From an uncultured Muribaculum sp. (GTDB lineage: Bacteria; Bacteroidota; Bacteroidia; Bacteroidales; Muribaculaceae), in NCBI GenBank assembly GCA_910587665.1, contig CAJUMZ010000006.1:62001-126000 (forward strand): a stretch of DNA of 64,000 nucleotides, given 5' to 3'. The position numbers and the translations under genes are program-made. Shown piece after piece: positions 35,315-45,182 of this stretch. Below the pieces are notes generated by a model, which had not been told where the DNA came from, ran no database searches, and saw only the letters and a list, made by a program, of their open reading frames with translations. How positions within the stretch are numbered: position 1 is the first letter of the stretch; the number at the start of each line of letters is the position of its first letter.

Positions 35315-35908
35315 ATGCTTACATACAATACACAACTGAAAAAAATGATATTGCCGGAATACGGCAGAAACATACAGCAGATGGTGGACTACTGCGTCTC
35401 TATTCCCGACCGGGAAGAACGCACCGTGTGCGCCTACTCGATAATCGCGTCTATGGGCAACCTGTTCCCACAGCTTCGCGACACGGAGGATTTCAAGCAC
35501 AAGCTCTGGGATCACCTCGCCATCATGTCAGACTTCAAGCTTGACATCGACTACCCTTACGAGGTGATAAAGCCGGAAAACCTTCAGACGCGCCCCGAAC
35601 CGCTCAACTATGAGCTGTCGCCGATAAAGCTGCGTCACTACGGCAAATACATCGAACAGATGATAGCCAAGGCTTCCTCAATGGAAGAGGGTGAAGAGCG
35701 CGATGCCCTCGTGTTGCTGATAGCCAACCACATGAAGAAACTTATGCTTGCGGTCAATCCCGACGGCGTCGACGATGCAAAAGTGTTCAAGGATCTTGCC
35801 GCATACAGCCACGGGGCCATACGTCTTGACCCGACGACATGCCGCCTGCATGAATTCAAAGCGGCTCCGACGCCGCAGGCAACAGGTAAAAAGAAAAAGA
35901 AAAAATAA
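35315..35908 (+). CDS. DUF4290 family protein
   Basis: A 197-residue soluble protein of a Bacteroidetes-specific family of unknown function. The conserved opening is YNTQLKKMILPEYGRNIQQMVDYC, then REERTVCAYSIIASMGN and LWDHLAIMSDFKLDIDYPYEV. The C-terminus ends in an alanine-poor, lysine-rich tail (KKKKKK), which could bind nucleic acid or an acidic surface. It is the first gene before murA (23 bp) and rimM, so expression is linked to cell-wall precursor synthesis and 30S maturation. Confidence 0.85.
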   Translation: MLTYNTQLKKMILPEYGRNIQQMVDYCVSIPDREERTVCAYSIIASMGNLFPQLRDTEDFKHKLWDHLAIMSDFKLDIDYPYEVIKPENLQTRPEPLNYELSPIKLRHYGKYIEQMIAKASSMEEGEERDALVLLIANHMKKLMLAVNPDGVDDAKVFKDLAAYSHGAIRLDPTTCRLHEFKAAPTPQATGKKKKKK

Positions 35909-35931
35909 CCAACCCTACTGCGACATCTGAC

Positions 35932-37239
35932 ATGAGCACATTTATAGTCGAAGGCGGTCATACACTGCACGGTGAGATAACCCCGCAAGGAGCGAAAAAC
36001 GAGGCACTTGAAGTAATCTGCGCCGTGTTGCTGACTCCGGAACGTGTCGTAATCAACAATATCCCCGATATTCTTGACATAAACAACCTCATATCGATGC
36101 TTGCCGACATGGGGGTAAAAGTAGAGCGTCTCGCCCCCCACTCCTACGCCTTTCAGGCTGATGAAGTGAACGTTGATTATATATCCACGCCCGACTTTAT
36201 CAAAAAAGCGGCGTCGCTGCGCGGATCGGTTATGTTTGTCGGTCCGCTTGTCGCCCGTTTCGGACAGGCGGTATTGCCAAAGCCGGGAGGTGACAAAATA
36301 GGCCGTCGTCGCCTTGACACCCACTTTATCGGCATAAACAAGCTTGGGGCGGAATTTGACTATAATCCGGAGACCCATGCCTACGAAATACGCACCGACG
36401 GCCTCCACGGCACTTACATGCTTCTTGACGAGGCATCAGTTACCGGCACGGCAAACATCGTCATGGCATCGGTGCTTGCCGAGGGAGAGACCACGATATA
36501 CAATGCGGCATGTGAGCCGTATATCCAGCAGCTTTGCAAGATGCTCAATTCCATGGGTGCGCAGATACGCGGAATCGGCTCCAACCTGCTGCATATAACC
36601 GGGGTACAGTCGCTCCATGGCACAACCCACACCGTGTTGCCCGACATGATAGAAGTAGGCAGCTTCATAGGCATCGCCGCCATGACGGGAAGCGGGCTTA
36701 CGCTAAAAAACGTGGGCTACGACGACCTTGGTATTATGCCTGACAGCTTCAAGCGGATTGGCATCGAACTGCAACGCTCCGGCGACGACATAATCATCCC
36801 GCAGTGTGACGGATACGAGATCGAGACATTCATCGACGGCTCCATAATGACATTTGCAGACGCTCCCTGGCCAGGGCTGTCGCCCGACTTGCTGAGCGTG
36901 TTTCTTGTCGTTGCCACCCAGGCCAAGGGAAGTGTACTGATACATCAGAAGATGTTTGAAAGCCGCCTGTTCTTTGTCGACAAACTGATTGACATGGGGG
37001 CACAGATTATCCTTTGCGACCCGCACAGGGCCGCGGTAATCGGTTCCGGCAGACTGCACTCGCTCCGCGCCACCACCATGGTATCGCCCGACATCCGTGC
37101 CGGCATCGCCATGCTGATCGCGGCAATGAGCGCAAAAGGCACAAGCAGCATCCACAATATAGACCAGATCGACCGCGGATATGAGGATATCGACAAGCGC
37201 CTCAATGCCATAGGCGCCCACATCATGCGTGTATCATAA
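35932..37239 (+). CDS. murA: UDP-N-acetylglucosamine 1-carboxyvinyltransferase, Asp active-site variant
   Basis: A 435-residue enzyme that adds enolpyruvate from PEP to UDP-GlcNAc, the first committed step of peptidoglycan synthesis. It has the PEP-binding Lys22-Asn23 (GAKNEA), the flexible loop and the C-terminal inverse-alpha-beta-barrel repeats (DIRAGIAMLIAA). The loop Cys that fosfomycin alkylates (Cys115 in E. coli) is replaced by Asp121 in KPGGDKIGRRRLDTH. The same change in Mycobacterium and Chlamydia enzymes gives intrinsic fosfomycin resistance with retained activity. It is followed 11 bp later by rimM. Confidence 0.94.
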   Translation: MSTFIVEGGHTLHGEITPQGAKNEALEVICAVLLTPERVVINNIPDILDINNLISMLADMGVKVERLAPHSYAFQADEVNVDYISTPDFIKKAASLRGSVMFVGPLVARFGQAVLPKPGGDKIGRRRLDTHFIGINKLGAEFDYNPETHAYEIRTDGLHGTYMLLDEASVTGTANIVMASVLAEGETTIYNAACEPYIQQLCKMLNSMGAQIRGIGSNLLHITGVQSLHGTTHTVLPDMIEVGSFIGIAAMTGSGLTLKNVGYDDLGIMPDSFKRIGIELQRSGDDIIIPQCDGYEIETFIDGSIMTFADAPWPGLSPDLLSVFLVVATQAKGSVLIHQKMFESRLFFVDKLIDMGAQIILCDPHRAAVIGSGRLHSLRATTMVSPDIRAGIAMLIAAMSAKGTSSIHNIDQIDRGYEDIDKRLNAIGAHIMRVS

Positions 37240-37250
37240 CAGATTGACCT

Positions 37251-37775
37251 ATGATTGAAGAAAAAGAGCTTGTAGAGATTGGTAAAGTCGGAAAGCCCCA
37301 CGGCATCCATGGTGAGATCAACGTATACATAGACGAGGATGTAATCATTGATCGCCTTGAAAAACTGATTGTAAACATCGACGGCATATATGTGCCATTT
37401 TTTATTGAGTCGATACGCCCTAAGCGTATTGATTCGGTAATCATGTCGCTTGAAGGAATTGAAAATGAGCAACAGGCGGCTGAACTCACCAATCATGAAG
37501 CCTTTGCCCTGATTACCGACGATGTAAAGGAGCAGCCGGATGATGACGGGATGTATGCTTCCGACCTTATCGGATACACAATAGTACATACCAACGGACA
37601 GCCGATCGGGGTAATCACCGGCGTGGAAGACAGTACTGAAAACGCCTTGTTCATAGTAGAACTTCCCGGCGGCGTGACAACCTACATCCCCATCGCCGAC
37701 GATCTCATCGACGAAATAGACCAAGATCGCAAATTCATAATAATGACCATCCCCGAAGGACTCCTCGACTTATGA
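37251..37775 (+). CDS. rimM: Ribosome maturation factor RimM
   Basis: A 174-residue protein, normal length. The N-terminal RimM barrel (about 7-95) opens with VEIGKVGKPHGIHGEINVY; a C-terminal PRC-barrel (about 100-172) shows ASDLIGYTIVHTNGQPIG and ends IMTIPEGLLDL. It assists 16S rRNA processing and 30S head assembly by binding S19. It is the last gene of the DUF4290-murA-rimM unit and ends 11 bp from the convergent glycosyltransferase. Confidence 0.93.
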   Translation: MIEEKELVEIGKVGKPHGIHGEINVYIDEDVIIDRLEKLIVNIDGIYVPFFIESIRPKRIDSVIMSLEGIENEQQAAELTNHEAFALITDDVKEQPDDDGMYASDLIGYTIVHTNGQPIGVITGVEDSTENALFIVELPGGVTTYIPIADDLIDEIDQDRKFIIMTIPEGLLDL

Positions 37776-37786
37776 TTTTAGAGGGC

Positions 37787-38737
37787 TTAATCCCAGAGGG
37801 TTGTTTTTATGGCGTAGCGGGGGCGATGCTTGACTTCGTTGAAAATCTTGCCTACATACTCGCCCACTATTCCTATGCCCATAAGAATCACACTACCGAG
37901 AAACCAGATTGAAAGCATCAGCGAGGTCCAACCTATTATCACCTTGTCGGCAAAATAAGACGTAAACACATAGATGGCCACGACTATGTCAACGCACAGC
38001 AACGCAAGGCCCAAAAGAAATATCATCCTGATAGGTTTTGCCGAAAACGATGTTATGCCGTCGATTGAAAAACTAACCATCCGGGTAAAAGAATACTTGG
38101 ATCTACCCGCCACACGCTCCTGACGGTTGTAACGCACCACTCCTGTATCAAGTCCGAGCTGCGGAATTATGCCACGCAGAAAAAGATTTGACTCCCCATA
38201 GTCTGCAAGCATTTCTATAGCCCGGCTGCTCATGAGCCGATAGTCAGCATGATCATAGATGGTATCTACTCCAAGTCGCTGCTGCAGGCGGTAGAAAGCC
38301 CTTGCGGTAGTACGCTTAAACCAAGAATCGGAAGCCCGGCTTGCCCTGACCCCGTATACGATCTCCTTTCCGGCAAGAAAAAGATCGGTCATTGCGACAA
38401 TAGCCTCCGGATCATCCTGCAAGTCGGCATCAATGGTCACTGCGGCATCACATTTCCCGTTCACAGCCGTCAATCCGGCAATAAGGGCATACTGCTGACC
38501 ACGGTTATGAGCAAGCGCGACACCCTTTATTCGGGTATCGCGCTCGTGTAAATCGGATATCACAGCCCAAGTATCATCGGTACTACCGTCATCCACACAT
38601 AGAAGATAGCTTTCTTCCGCCACTCTGTCGGCGACGATGAGTCGGTCAAGTATCGCCGTAAGACGGGCTACCGATATAGGCAGAGCCTCACTGTCGTTAT
38701 AGCAAGGGATGACAATGGCAAGTACCGGGGCTGCCAT
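37787..38737 (-). CDS. GT2 family glycosyltransferase (GtrB / DPM1-like membrane type)
   Basis: A 316-residue protein. The N-terminal GT-A domain has VIPCYNDSEALP, the DDGSTDDTW motif, a DADLQDDPEAI metal site and a later R-rich stretch (RQERVAGRSKYS, the conserved GxSKY). Two hydrophobic segments (about 235-260 and 270-295) anchor it in the membrane, as in bactoprenol glucosyltransferases. It probably transfers a sugar to undecaprenyl phosphate for O-antigen or glycoprotein modification. It starts 3 bp after proS, an unrelated partner. Confidence 0.86.
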   Translation of the reverse strand: MAAPVLAIVIPCYNDSEALPISVARLTAILDRLIVADRVAEESYLLCVDDGSTDDTWAVISDLHERDTRIKGVALAHNRGQQYALIAGLTAVNGKCDAAVTIDADLQDDPEAIVAMTDLFLAGKEIVYGVRASRASDSWFKRTTARAFYRLQQRLGVDTIYDHADYRLMSSRAIEMLADYGESNLFLRGIIPQLGLDTGVVRYNRQERVAGRSKYSFTRMVSFSIDGITSFSAKPIRMIFLLGLALLCVDIVVAIYVFTSYFADKVIIGWTSLMLSIWFLGSVILMGIGIVGEYVGKIFNEVKHRPRYAIKTTLWD

Positions 38738-38740
38738 AAT

Positions 38741-40222
38741 TTAATAGTTGCGGGCAAAAATCACGCGCTGTGCCGAAGGCTTGCCGGTAACCATACACTT
38801 ACCGGGAGTCTTGTCACCGTCAAGGGGTATGCAGCGTATTGTCGCCTTGGTCTCTTCCTTGATCTTGTCCTCGGTCTCGGGAGTCCCATCCCAATGAGCA
38901 AGTATAAAGCCGCCCTTCTCTATCTCAACCTTAAATTCCTCATAGGTCTCAACTGTACGGGTCATCTCTTCACGATGCTTAAGTGCTTTCTGATAGATGT
39001 TGCCCTGGATCTCTTCGAGAAGCGACTGCACGCGCTCGGCGATTCCTGCAATGGGAAGAACGTCTTTTTCCAATGTGTCACGGCGCATCACCTCGACAGT
39101 GCCGTTCTCTATGTCACGCGCACCTATTGCAAGACGCACGGGCACACCCTTCAATTCGTAATCGGCAAACTTGAAGCCGGGGCGACGGTTGTCGGCATCA
39201 TCATATTTCACGCTGATACCAAGATCACGCAGTGCCGACACAATAGGCTCCACTGCCTTGCTCACCTCGACAAGCTGCTCGGCATTCTTATATATAGGCA
39301 CAATCACAACCTGTATAGGAGCGAGGTGAGGAGGAAGCACCAGACCGTTGTCGTCGGAATGAGTCATTATAAGCGCACCCATAAGTCGAGTCGACACGCC
39401 CCAGGAGTTTGCCCATACATATTCGGGCTTGTTGTCCTTGTTTACAAATGTCACGTCAAATGCCTTTGCGAAATTCTGACCGAGATTGTGTGAAGTACCC
39501 GACTGGAGAGCCTTGCCGTCTTGCATCATCGCCTCGATAGTATAGGTATTGAGCGCGCCGGCAAAGCGTTCGTTAGGTGATTTCACACCCTTTATTACCG
39601 GCATAGCCATATAACGCTCGGCAAAATCGGCGTAAAGGTTGATCATCTGCACGGTGCGTGCCTCCGATTCCTCGGCGGTGGCATGAGCGCAGTGTCCTTC
39701 CTGCCACAGGAACTCGGCGGTACGGAGGAACATGCGTGTACGCATCTCCCAACGCATCACGTTAGCCCACTGGTTGCAGAGCACGGGCAGATCGCGGTAG
39801 CTGTGAATCCAGTTTTTATAAGTACCCCAGATGATGGTTTCCGAAGTCGGGCGCACGATAAGCTCCTCTTCAAGACGAGCATCAGGGTCGACAACCACAC
39901 CGTTGCCGTTAGGATCATTTTTAAGACGATAGTGAGTCACTACGGCACACTCCTTTGCAAATCCCTCTACATGCTCCGCTTCACGGCAAAGAAACGACTT
40001 AGGGATAAGAAGCGGGAAATAAGCGTTCTGCACTCCCGTCTCCTTGAACATCTTATCAAGGGTCTGCTGCATCTTTTCCCAGATGGCATAGCCATAAGGC
40101 TTTATTACCATACAGCCGCGCACCGCGCTCTGCTCGGCGAGATCAGCCTTCACGACAAGTTCGTTGTACCATTTAGAGTAATCTTCACTGCGCTTAGTGA
40201 GATCCTTAAGTTCCTTTGCCAT
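38741..40222 (-). CDS. proS: Prolyl-tRNA synthetase, archaeal/eukaryotic type
   Basis: A 493-residue class II synthetase of the short type without the bacterial editing insertion. Motif 2 and substrate elements are visible: [54 protein letters not shown] is read in segments across about 125-180. [14 protein letters not shown] (proline site) and the anticodon domain (about 290-390) follow, then a C-terminal domain ending in the conserved Tyr (FARNY). Bacteroidetes commonly carry this type. It has its own promoter. Confidence 0.95.
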   Translation of the reverse strand: MAKELKDLTKRSEDYSKWYNELVVKADLAEQSAVRGCMVIKPYGYAIWEKMQQTLDKMFKETGVQNAYFPLLIPKSFLCREAEHVEGFAKECAVVTHYRLKNDPNGNGVVVDPDARLEEELIVRPTSETIIWGTYKNWIHSYRDLPVLCNQWANVMRWEMRTRMFLRTAEFLWQEGHCAHATAEESEARTVQMINLYADFAERYMAMPVIKGVKSPNERFAGALNTYTIEAMMQDGKALQSGTSHNLGQNFAKAFDVTFVNKDNKPEYVWANSWGVSTRLMGALIMTHSDDNGLVLPPHLAPIQVVIVPIYKNAEQLVEVSKAVEPIVSALRDLGISVKYDDADNRRPGFKFADYELKGVPVRLAIGARDIENGTVEVMRRDTLEKDVLPIAGIAERVQSLLEEIQGNIYQKALKHREEMTRTVETYEEFKVEIEKGGFILAHWDGTPETEDKIKEETKATIRCIPLDGDKTPGKCMVTGKPSAQRVIFARNY

Positions 40223-40265
40223 AGCAAGATATATTATATTTATTCTTTAGATTTAAATTATTGTG

Positions 40266-40296
40266 CAAAATTACTCAAAAGAGTCAACATACACAA
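40266..40296 (-). promoter_or_regulatory. Promoter of proS
   Basis: Minus strand TTG (40296-40294), 20 bp, TAATTTTG (40273-40266), about 44 bp before the ATG. Confidence 0.78.
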
Positions 40297-40383
40297 CGAT
40301 TTACCCGCTTTTCAAAAGCATTGCACACGAGTTAACGAGAGATTATAACTCAGGAATACACAAAAATATATCGCTAATCCCAA

Positions 40384-41376
40384 TTAATCCAATTTACAAC
40401 CCTGCCTGTCGATTGATTTCTTATTTAACCTCTCGTCATAATCAGACATCTTAAACATTATAGGCAACGCCATCCATTGGTCAATTGGATTTCCATCCAT
40501 CTTGCCGGGCGTAAATTTAGGAAATGTTGATACGATCCTCAATGCCTCAGCGTCAAGAAAGGGATCTTTGCTCCTTAATATTTGCACAGAGTCAATATCT
40601 CCGGTTTTATCAACAAGAAACTTCACATAAACCCTACCTTGTATTTCTCTATCGTATGCTTCCTTTGGATATCGGAGATTGTCGTAAATATAATCAAGCA
40701 TTGCGGTTTGCCCACCGGGAAACTGAGGTGACGAGTCATCAGTAGCAAATAACTTATCATTATAATTAAGCACTTCAAAGTCAAGAACAATTCCCACTTC
40801 CTCAGCCACTTTAAACCTCAAAATCGGAGAATCAAAAACCTCTCTCTTAAACAGGTCGATAATCGAATCATTATCACCTTGAATACATACATCTATCGTA
40901 CCATCGGGGTTAGAACCGGATGACATATTTCCTTGGGCAATTTTGCTATAATTCCGGGATATCGCCTCGTTCATAAGTTCTCGGGTTTTTATCTGCTCAT
41001 TCTTAGAGCATACACCTTCGCCTAAATCAAACTCATCTCCACCAAGCAAATCCGCAAGCATGTGGCGTAGCCTTAATGTATCTCCAATAACATTTATAGT
41101 CAATCTATTACGGTCATTGACAACACAACCTGAATACCATTCGGGGAAATCCATATCATCCGTCATTCCCACACATGTAGAATCAGCCCCGAACAGATAT
41201 GACAGCCCCTCAAAATATGTCCAAGCAGGTTCCTGCACCGCCCCCTCCTCATCACTTTGGCTATCCGAGGAGACCTCCATCTTTTCCTTAACAGGGACAG
41301 ACTTGTAGATCTTATTAGAACAGCTCATGGATACCAGAACAATTACTAAAGAGATCATATATGTCGGCTTTCTCAT
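40384..41376 (-). CDS. Lipoprotein with C-terminal TonB domain
   Basis: A 330-residue protein. The signal ends in a lipobox (SMSC, Cys19), so it should be lipid-anchored, not held by the usual TonB transmembrane helix. Residues of about 30-215 are not like any family I know. Residues of about 218-310 are a TonB C-terminal domain (QFPGGQTAMLDYIYDNLRYP, GRVYVKFLVDKTGDIDSVQILRS, FPKFTPGKMDG). No proline-rich spacer is present. It may be a TonB-like adaptor not powered by ExbBD, or a secreted TonB-domain protein of the kind common in Bacteroidetes. Codon use and AT content look richer in AT than in the neighbours. Confidence 0.8.
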   Translation of the reverse strand: MRKPTYMISLVIVLVSMSCSNKIYKSVPVKEKMEVSSDSQSDEEGAVQEPAWTYFEGLSYLFGADSTCVGMTDDMDFPEWYSGCVVNDRNRLTINVIGDTLRLRHMLADLLGGDEFDLGEGVCSKNEQIKTRELMNEAISRNYSKIAQGNMSSGSNPDGTIDVCIQGDNDSIIDLFKREVFDSPILRFKVAEEVGIVLDFEVLNYNDKLFATDDSSPQFPGGQTAMLDYIYDNLRYPKEAYDREIQGRVYVKFLVDKTGDIDSVQILRSKDPFLDAEALRIVSTFPKFTPGKMDGNPIDQWMALPIMFKMSDYDERLNKKSIDRQGCKLD

Positions 41377-41411
41377 ATGATATAATAAACGTTGAATAAT
41401 TTGTAATTAAA

Positions 41412-41419
41412 CAAATATA
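41412..41419 (-). promoter_or_regulatory. Possible -7 box for the TonB-domain lipoprotein gene
   Basis: TATATTTG on the minus strand, 36 bp before the ATG; no TTG at the standard spacing. Confidence 0.4.
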
Positions 41420-41545
41420 CGAAATTTTTAGTTCCAATCATCGGCATACGAGAATATAAGATCACATTAGTTTTTTGTACACCGTTATTGCAGACTCATT
41501 TCAGAGTTATTTAATCAGATTTTCTTTAAACAAGTCGTGAAATAG

Positions 41546-41577
41546 TTTGGATTATAAGTAAATAATCGCTAACTTTG
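41546..41577 (+). promoter_or_regulatory. Promoter of rplS
   Basis: TTTG (41546-41549), 20 bp, TAACTTTG (41570-41577): a textbook match giving a leader of about 74 nt, which can form a hairpin GCAAG/CTTGC (41599-41616). Confidence 0.85.
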
Positions 41578-41655
41578 CACCGCTTTTCGTAATCTCTGGC
41601 AAGACAAGCAGCTTGCTATATTGCGTATTATTAACATTTTAATATCTGATTAAAA

Positions 41656-42012
41656 ATGGATTTGATTAAAGTTGCTGAAGAAGCATTTGCCACCGGCAAG
41701 CAGCACCCCGAATTTGGACCCGGCGATACCATCACAGTCGCTTACCGCATCAAAGAGGGTAACAAAGAGCGTATCCAGCAGTACCGTGGCGTAGTAATCC
41801 GCATCTCGGGAGAAGGCACAAAGAAGCGTTTCACCGTACGCAAGATGAGCGACAATATCGGTGTTGAGCGTATCTTCCCTATCGAGTCACCGTTTATCGA
41901 CTCAATCACTGTCAACAAATATGGTAAAGTACGCCGCGCAAAGCTTTACTATCTCCGCAACCTTACCGGCAAGAAAGCCCGTATCAAAGAGCGCCGCGTA
42001 GTAAACAAATAA
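41656..42012 (+). CDS. rplS: 50S ribosomal protein L19
   Basis: A 118-residue protein covering the full L19 family: [42 protein letters not shown] and the C-terminal [22 protein letters not shown]. It lies at the 30S-50S interface. It is monocistronic here, with a strong promoter and a terminator. Confidence 0.97.
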   Translation: MDLIKVAEEAFATGKQHPEFGPGDTITVAYRIKEGNKERIQQYRGVVIRISGEGTKKRFTVRKMSDNIGVERIFPIESPFIDSITVNKYGKVRRAKLYYLRNLTGKKARIKERRVVNK

Positions 42013-42040
42013 TCGGCGACTACATCCGACAACCGAATCA

Positions 42041-42077
42041 GGGCGACAATGCAGCTTGCATTGCCGCCCGCTTTTTT
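42041..42077 (+). terminator. Terminator of rplS
   Basis: Stem of 13 pairs with one mismatch (GGGCGACAATGCA with TGCATTGCCGCCC), followed by GCTTTTTT. Confidence 0.88.
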
Positions 42078-42112
42078 ATACATCGCAAAAAGAATTTACA
42101 AAATGAACATTT

Positions 42113-42469
42113 GTCCGAAGGACATATCCCTCAATAGCCGGGGGCGGAGCGTAGCGACTCCCCCGGGAAGGTTGATCTAAGGGTCGGTTTCTGAAAGAAA
42201 CGTCATAAAGCGCTATTTCAGAAAATATGCATCATCACCTGAAATCCCATTCTCCATCAGCCATAACCGGAGTTCATCTATGTAACTCATGGATAATACA
42301 TATGTTGCGACTCAAGTTAATAAAAGTTTTGAATATAAGCAATTATATAAAATTTATTTGTGAGAGGAAGGATTCTGACGTTTCTTTCAGAAATGATCGT
42401 GAATCATTCTTTTTCCGGAGGAGTCGCTACGCTCCGCCTCCGGCTATTTGAGGGAAGAGTCCTTCAGAC
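42113..42469. repeat. Non-coding element with long imperfect terminal inverted repeats
   Basis: The left arm (42113-42166) and the reverse complement of the right arm (42415-42469) align over about 54 bp with few differences. Each arm contains a hairpin around GGCGGAGCGTAGCGACTCC, and the left end GTCCGAAGGAC is itself palindromic. A second, perfect 18-bp inverted pair (42188-42205 and 42376-42393, starting TTTCTGAAAG) lies exactly 21 bp inside each arm. The core of about 170 bp is AT-rich and non-coding. The symmetry suggests a MITE or REP/BIME-like element; no transposase or clear target duplication is seen. Confidence 0.7.
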
Positions 42470-42531
42470 TCGCTTATCCCAGCCAAGGATATATGACGCA
42501 ACATGCTATTAGGATTTATTTACTGAAACAA

Positions 42532-42566
42532 AAAACCGGGGCTGCCAGCGAGGCAGTCCCGGTTTT
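42532..42566 (-). terminator. Terminator of glgP
   Basis: 15-pair stem with one mismatch (42532-42546 with 42552-42566, AAAACCGGGGCTGCC) followed on the minus strand by a T run (GGTTTTTTTG). Confidence 0.88.
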
Positions 42567-42588
42567 GCTATTTAAATTGTCTATATTA

Positions 42589-45147
42589 TTAGAGCCAACG
42601 CACGTAAGCGAAGTCCTGACGATGAGGAAGAGCGTCATTCCAGGGATATGCACGGAAAGCATAGCGGAACACACCTGATTCACGCATCTTCGACTTCAAC
42701 TCGTAAGTGACATTGTCGCCATCCTGACCGATAGCCTTGAACGGCTCGGTACGCACGAGTTTCTCTTCACCATTGACTACCTTGTAGACAACGAGCTCTA
42801 CATGCAGATCACGACCGATACCGTTGGTATTTACCTTTATCACGGTAGAGAAAGGTTGACCGGTCTTGCTGTTGCTTTGGTCTACCGACTCGACGATGGA
42901 CTCAACCTTGACGCCATCCCATTTCTCAGCCACCTTTTCTTTCCACTCAACAATCTCCTTGGCAAGAGAATAATTGTGAGCGGTAAGCTTCTTGGTGCGT
43001 GCAGCCTCCTTGTCATAGAAACGATCGATATAATCGTCGATCATACGTTTCATAGTGAAGTTGGGAGCAATCTTGGCAACAGAGTTCTTTATGTACTGAA
43101 TCCATTCGGGTGAATAGCCCTTTGAATTCTTGGCGAAATACAACGGAACGATTTCATTCTCAAGCATCGAGTAAATGGTAGCAGCATCAAGCTGATCCTG
43201 CTGAGACTGATCAGTGAACGTACGCTTGTCGGTGAGCGCCCAACCGGCTTTCTCACAGAAGCGATAGCCCTCATACCACCAACCGTCAAGCACTGAGAAG
43301 TTGAGCACACCGTTCATTTCGGCCTTCTCACCCGATGTACCGGAAGCCTCGAGGGGTCGTGTAGGAGTATTCAACCAGATATCAACACCCGACACGAGAC
43401 GCTTGGCCACGATCATATCGTAGTTTTCAAGGAAGATAATCTTACCGAGGAACTGCGGCATGCGTGAGATCTCCATAATGCGCTTGATAAGACCCTGGCC
43501 TGCACCGTCGGCGGGGTGGGCCTTACCGGAGAATATAAACTGGACAGGGAACTGAGGATTGTTGACAATAGCCGAAAGACGGTCAAGGTCAGAGAAGAGA
43601 AGATGAGCACGCTTGTAAGTGGCGAAACGACGGGCGAAACCGATTATAAGCGCGTTGGGATTGATCTTGTCGACAATCGACATGATGCGAGAAGGATCAC
43701 CCTGGTTCTTAAGCCACTTCTCACGGAAGTCGCGACGCACGAAATTGATGAACTTGTTTTTCATCGTCATGCGAAGATTCCAGATATCCTCGTCGGCAAC
43801 ATCATATATCTTGGCCCAGTAATTTGTGTCGCTCTGATGGTTGAAAAACTCCTTGCCGAAAGTCTTCTCATAAAGCTCCTTCCACTCTGAGGCAGCCCAG
43901 GTAGGCATGTGTACGCCGTTGGTCACATATCCGACATGCGACTCTTCCCAGCTGTAACCTTTCCAGATACCTGCAAACATCTTCTTTGACACCTCACCGT
44001 GAAGCCAGCTTACGCCGTTAGCCTCCTGACAGGTGTTAAGCGCAAACACGCTCATAGAGAAACGCTCGTTGGTGTCGGGATTCTCGCGACCCATATTCAT
44101 GAGATCGCTCCAAGAGATACCGAGCTTTGCCGGGAACTCACCCATATACTTGCCGAAGAGACCCTCGTCAAAATAGTCATGACCTGCGGGAACCGGAGTG
44201 TGTACGGTATAAAGGCTTGATGCGCGCACTACCTCAAGGGCAGTGTTGAAATCAAGGTTGTCATCCTGCACGTAATCAACAAGACGCTGAAGGTTGAGAA
44301 GAGCGGCGTGGCCCTCGTTGCAGTGATAAAGCTCGCTCTTTATACCAAGCTTCTTAAGCATGAGTATACCACCGATACCGAGCATGTACTCCTGCTTGAT
44401 ACGGTTTTCCCAGTCACCACCATAAAGCTGATGGGTTATCTGACGGTCAAACTCGCTGTTCATGTCAAAGTCGGTGTCCATAAGATAAAGCTTCATACGG
44501 CCGACGTTGACACGCCATATGTGAGAATAGACAATTCTGCCGGGGAACGGCACTTCAAGTATTACCGGGCGACCTTCATCGTCAACCACCTGGTCGATGG
44601 GGAGTTCGTTGAAGTTCTGAGGCTCATAGTTGGCGATCTGCTGACCGTCGACAGAAAGAGTCTGTGTAAAGTAACCGTAACGGTAGAGGAAACCGACGGC
44701 TGTCATGTCCACGCAGCTGTCAGAAGCTTCCTTGATATAGTCACCGGCAAGTACACCAAGACCGCCGGAATAAATCTTAAGGGCATTGCAAAGACCATAC
44801 TCCATAGAGAAGTAAGACACAGAGGGGATGTCCTTACGCATGGGCACCTTCATGTAAGCCTTGAAATCGGCATAAACAGCCTCGATACGTGCCATAAGGT
44901 CTTCGTCATTGATGATCTCCTGAAGACGGTCAAAGTCGAGACGCTGGAGAAGCATCACAGGGTTCTCGCCCACCGCACGCCAAAGGTCGGGGTTGAGATC
45001 GCGGAATAGAGATTTACCCTCGCTGTTCCATACCCACCAAAGGTTGCGGGACATTACTTCGAGGGACTTGAGCTTGGATGGCAAGTCAGATTTTACCATA
45101 ATGTCACGCCATGCGGGAACATTAGTGTTGCTCACTTGTAATTTCAT
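42589..45147 (-). CDS. glgP: Alpha-glucan (glycogen) phosphorylase, GT35
   Basis: An 852-residue protein of the bacterial alpha-glucan phosphorylase subfamily. It releases glucose-1-phosphate from glycogen. It shows the N-terminal [38 protein letters not shown] read in parts, [28 protein letters not shown], and the PLP-binding Lys in [15 protein letters not shown]. It has a C-terminal beta region (about 760-852) beyond the catalytic core. It follows the glycogen synthase gene by 35 bp in one operon. Confidence 0.92.
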   Translation of the reverse strand: MKLQVSNTNVPAWRDIMVKSDLPSKLKSLEVMSRNLWWVWNSEGKSLFRDLNPDLWRAVGENPVMLLQRLDFDRLQEIINDEDLMARIEAVYADFKAYMKVPMRKDIPSVSYFSMEYGLCNALKIYSGGLGVLAGDYIKEASDSCVDMTAVGFLYRYGYFTQTLSVDGQQIANYEPQNFNELPIDQVVDDEGRPVILEVPFPGRIVYSHIWRVNVGRMKLYLMDTDFDMNSEFDRQITHQLYGGDWENRIKQEYMLGIGGILMLKKLGIKSELYHCNEGHAALLNLQRLVDYVQDDNLDFNTALEVVRASSLYTVHTPVPAGHDYFDEGLFGKYMGEFPAKLGISWSDLMNMGRENPDTNERFSMSVFALNTCQEANGVSWLHGEVSKKMFAGIWKGYSWEESHVGYVTNGVHMPTWAASEWKELYEKTFGKEFFNHQSDTNYWAKIYDVADEDIWNLRMTMKNKFINFVRRDFREKWLKNQGDPSRIMSIVDKINPNALIIGFARRFATYKRAHLLFSDLDRLSAIVNNPQFPVQFIFSGKAHPADGAGQGLIKRIMEISRMPQFLGKIIFLENYDMIVAKRLVSGVDIWLNTPTRPLEASGTSGEKAEMNGVLNFSVLDGWWYEGYRFCEKAGWALTDKRTFTDQSQQDQLDAATIYSMLENEIVPLYFAKNSKGYSPEWIQYIKNSVAKIAPNFTMKRMIDDYIDRFYDKEAARTKKLTAHNYSLAKEIVEWKEKVAEKWDGVKVESIVESVDQSNSKTGQPFSTVIKVNTNGIGRDLHVELVVYKVVNGEEKLVRTEPFKAIGQDGDNVTYELKSKMRESGVFRYAFRAYPWNDALPHRQDFAYVRWL

Positions 45148-45182
45148 ACGCTAAAATAAAAATTATTAATCTTTCTTGATTA

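Larger units (their letters stand above)
42013..42588. other. Intergenic region rplS-glgP: terminators and an inverted-repeat element
   Basis: These 576 bp contain the rplS terminator, the 357-bp inverted-repeat element (42113-42469) and the glgP terminator, each listed separately. The short open frames inside it match no protein I know. Confidence 0.8.

Noticed and set aside
42227..42451. Open frame of 74 codons inside the inverted-repeat element
   Set aside because: It runs through the palindromic arm, has no recognisable domain and no promoter of good quality. Composition is that of non-coding DNA.
42113..42469. Element called as an insertion sequence
   Set aside because: No transposase frame is present and no clear target-site duplication could be found, so it is recorded as a repeat only.
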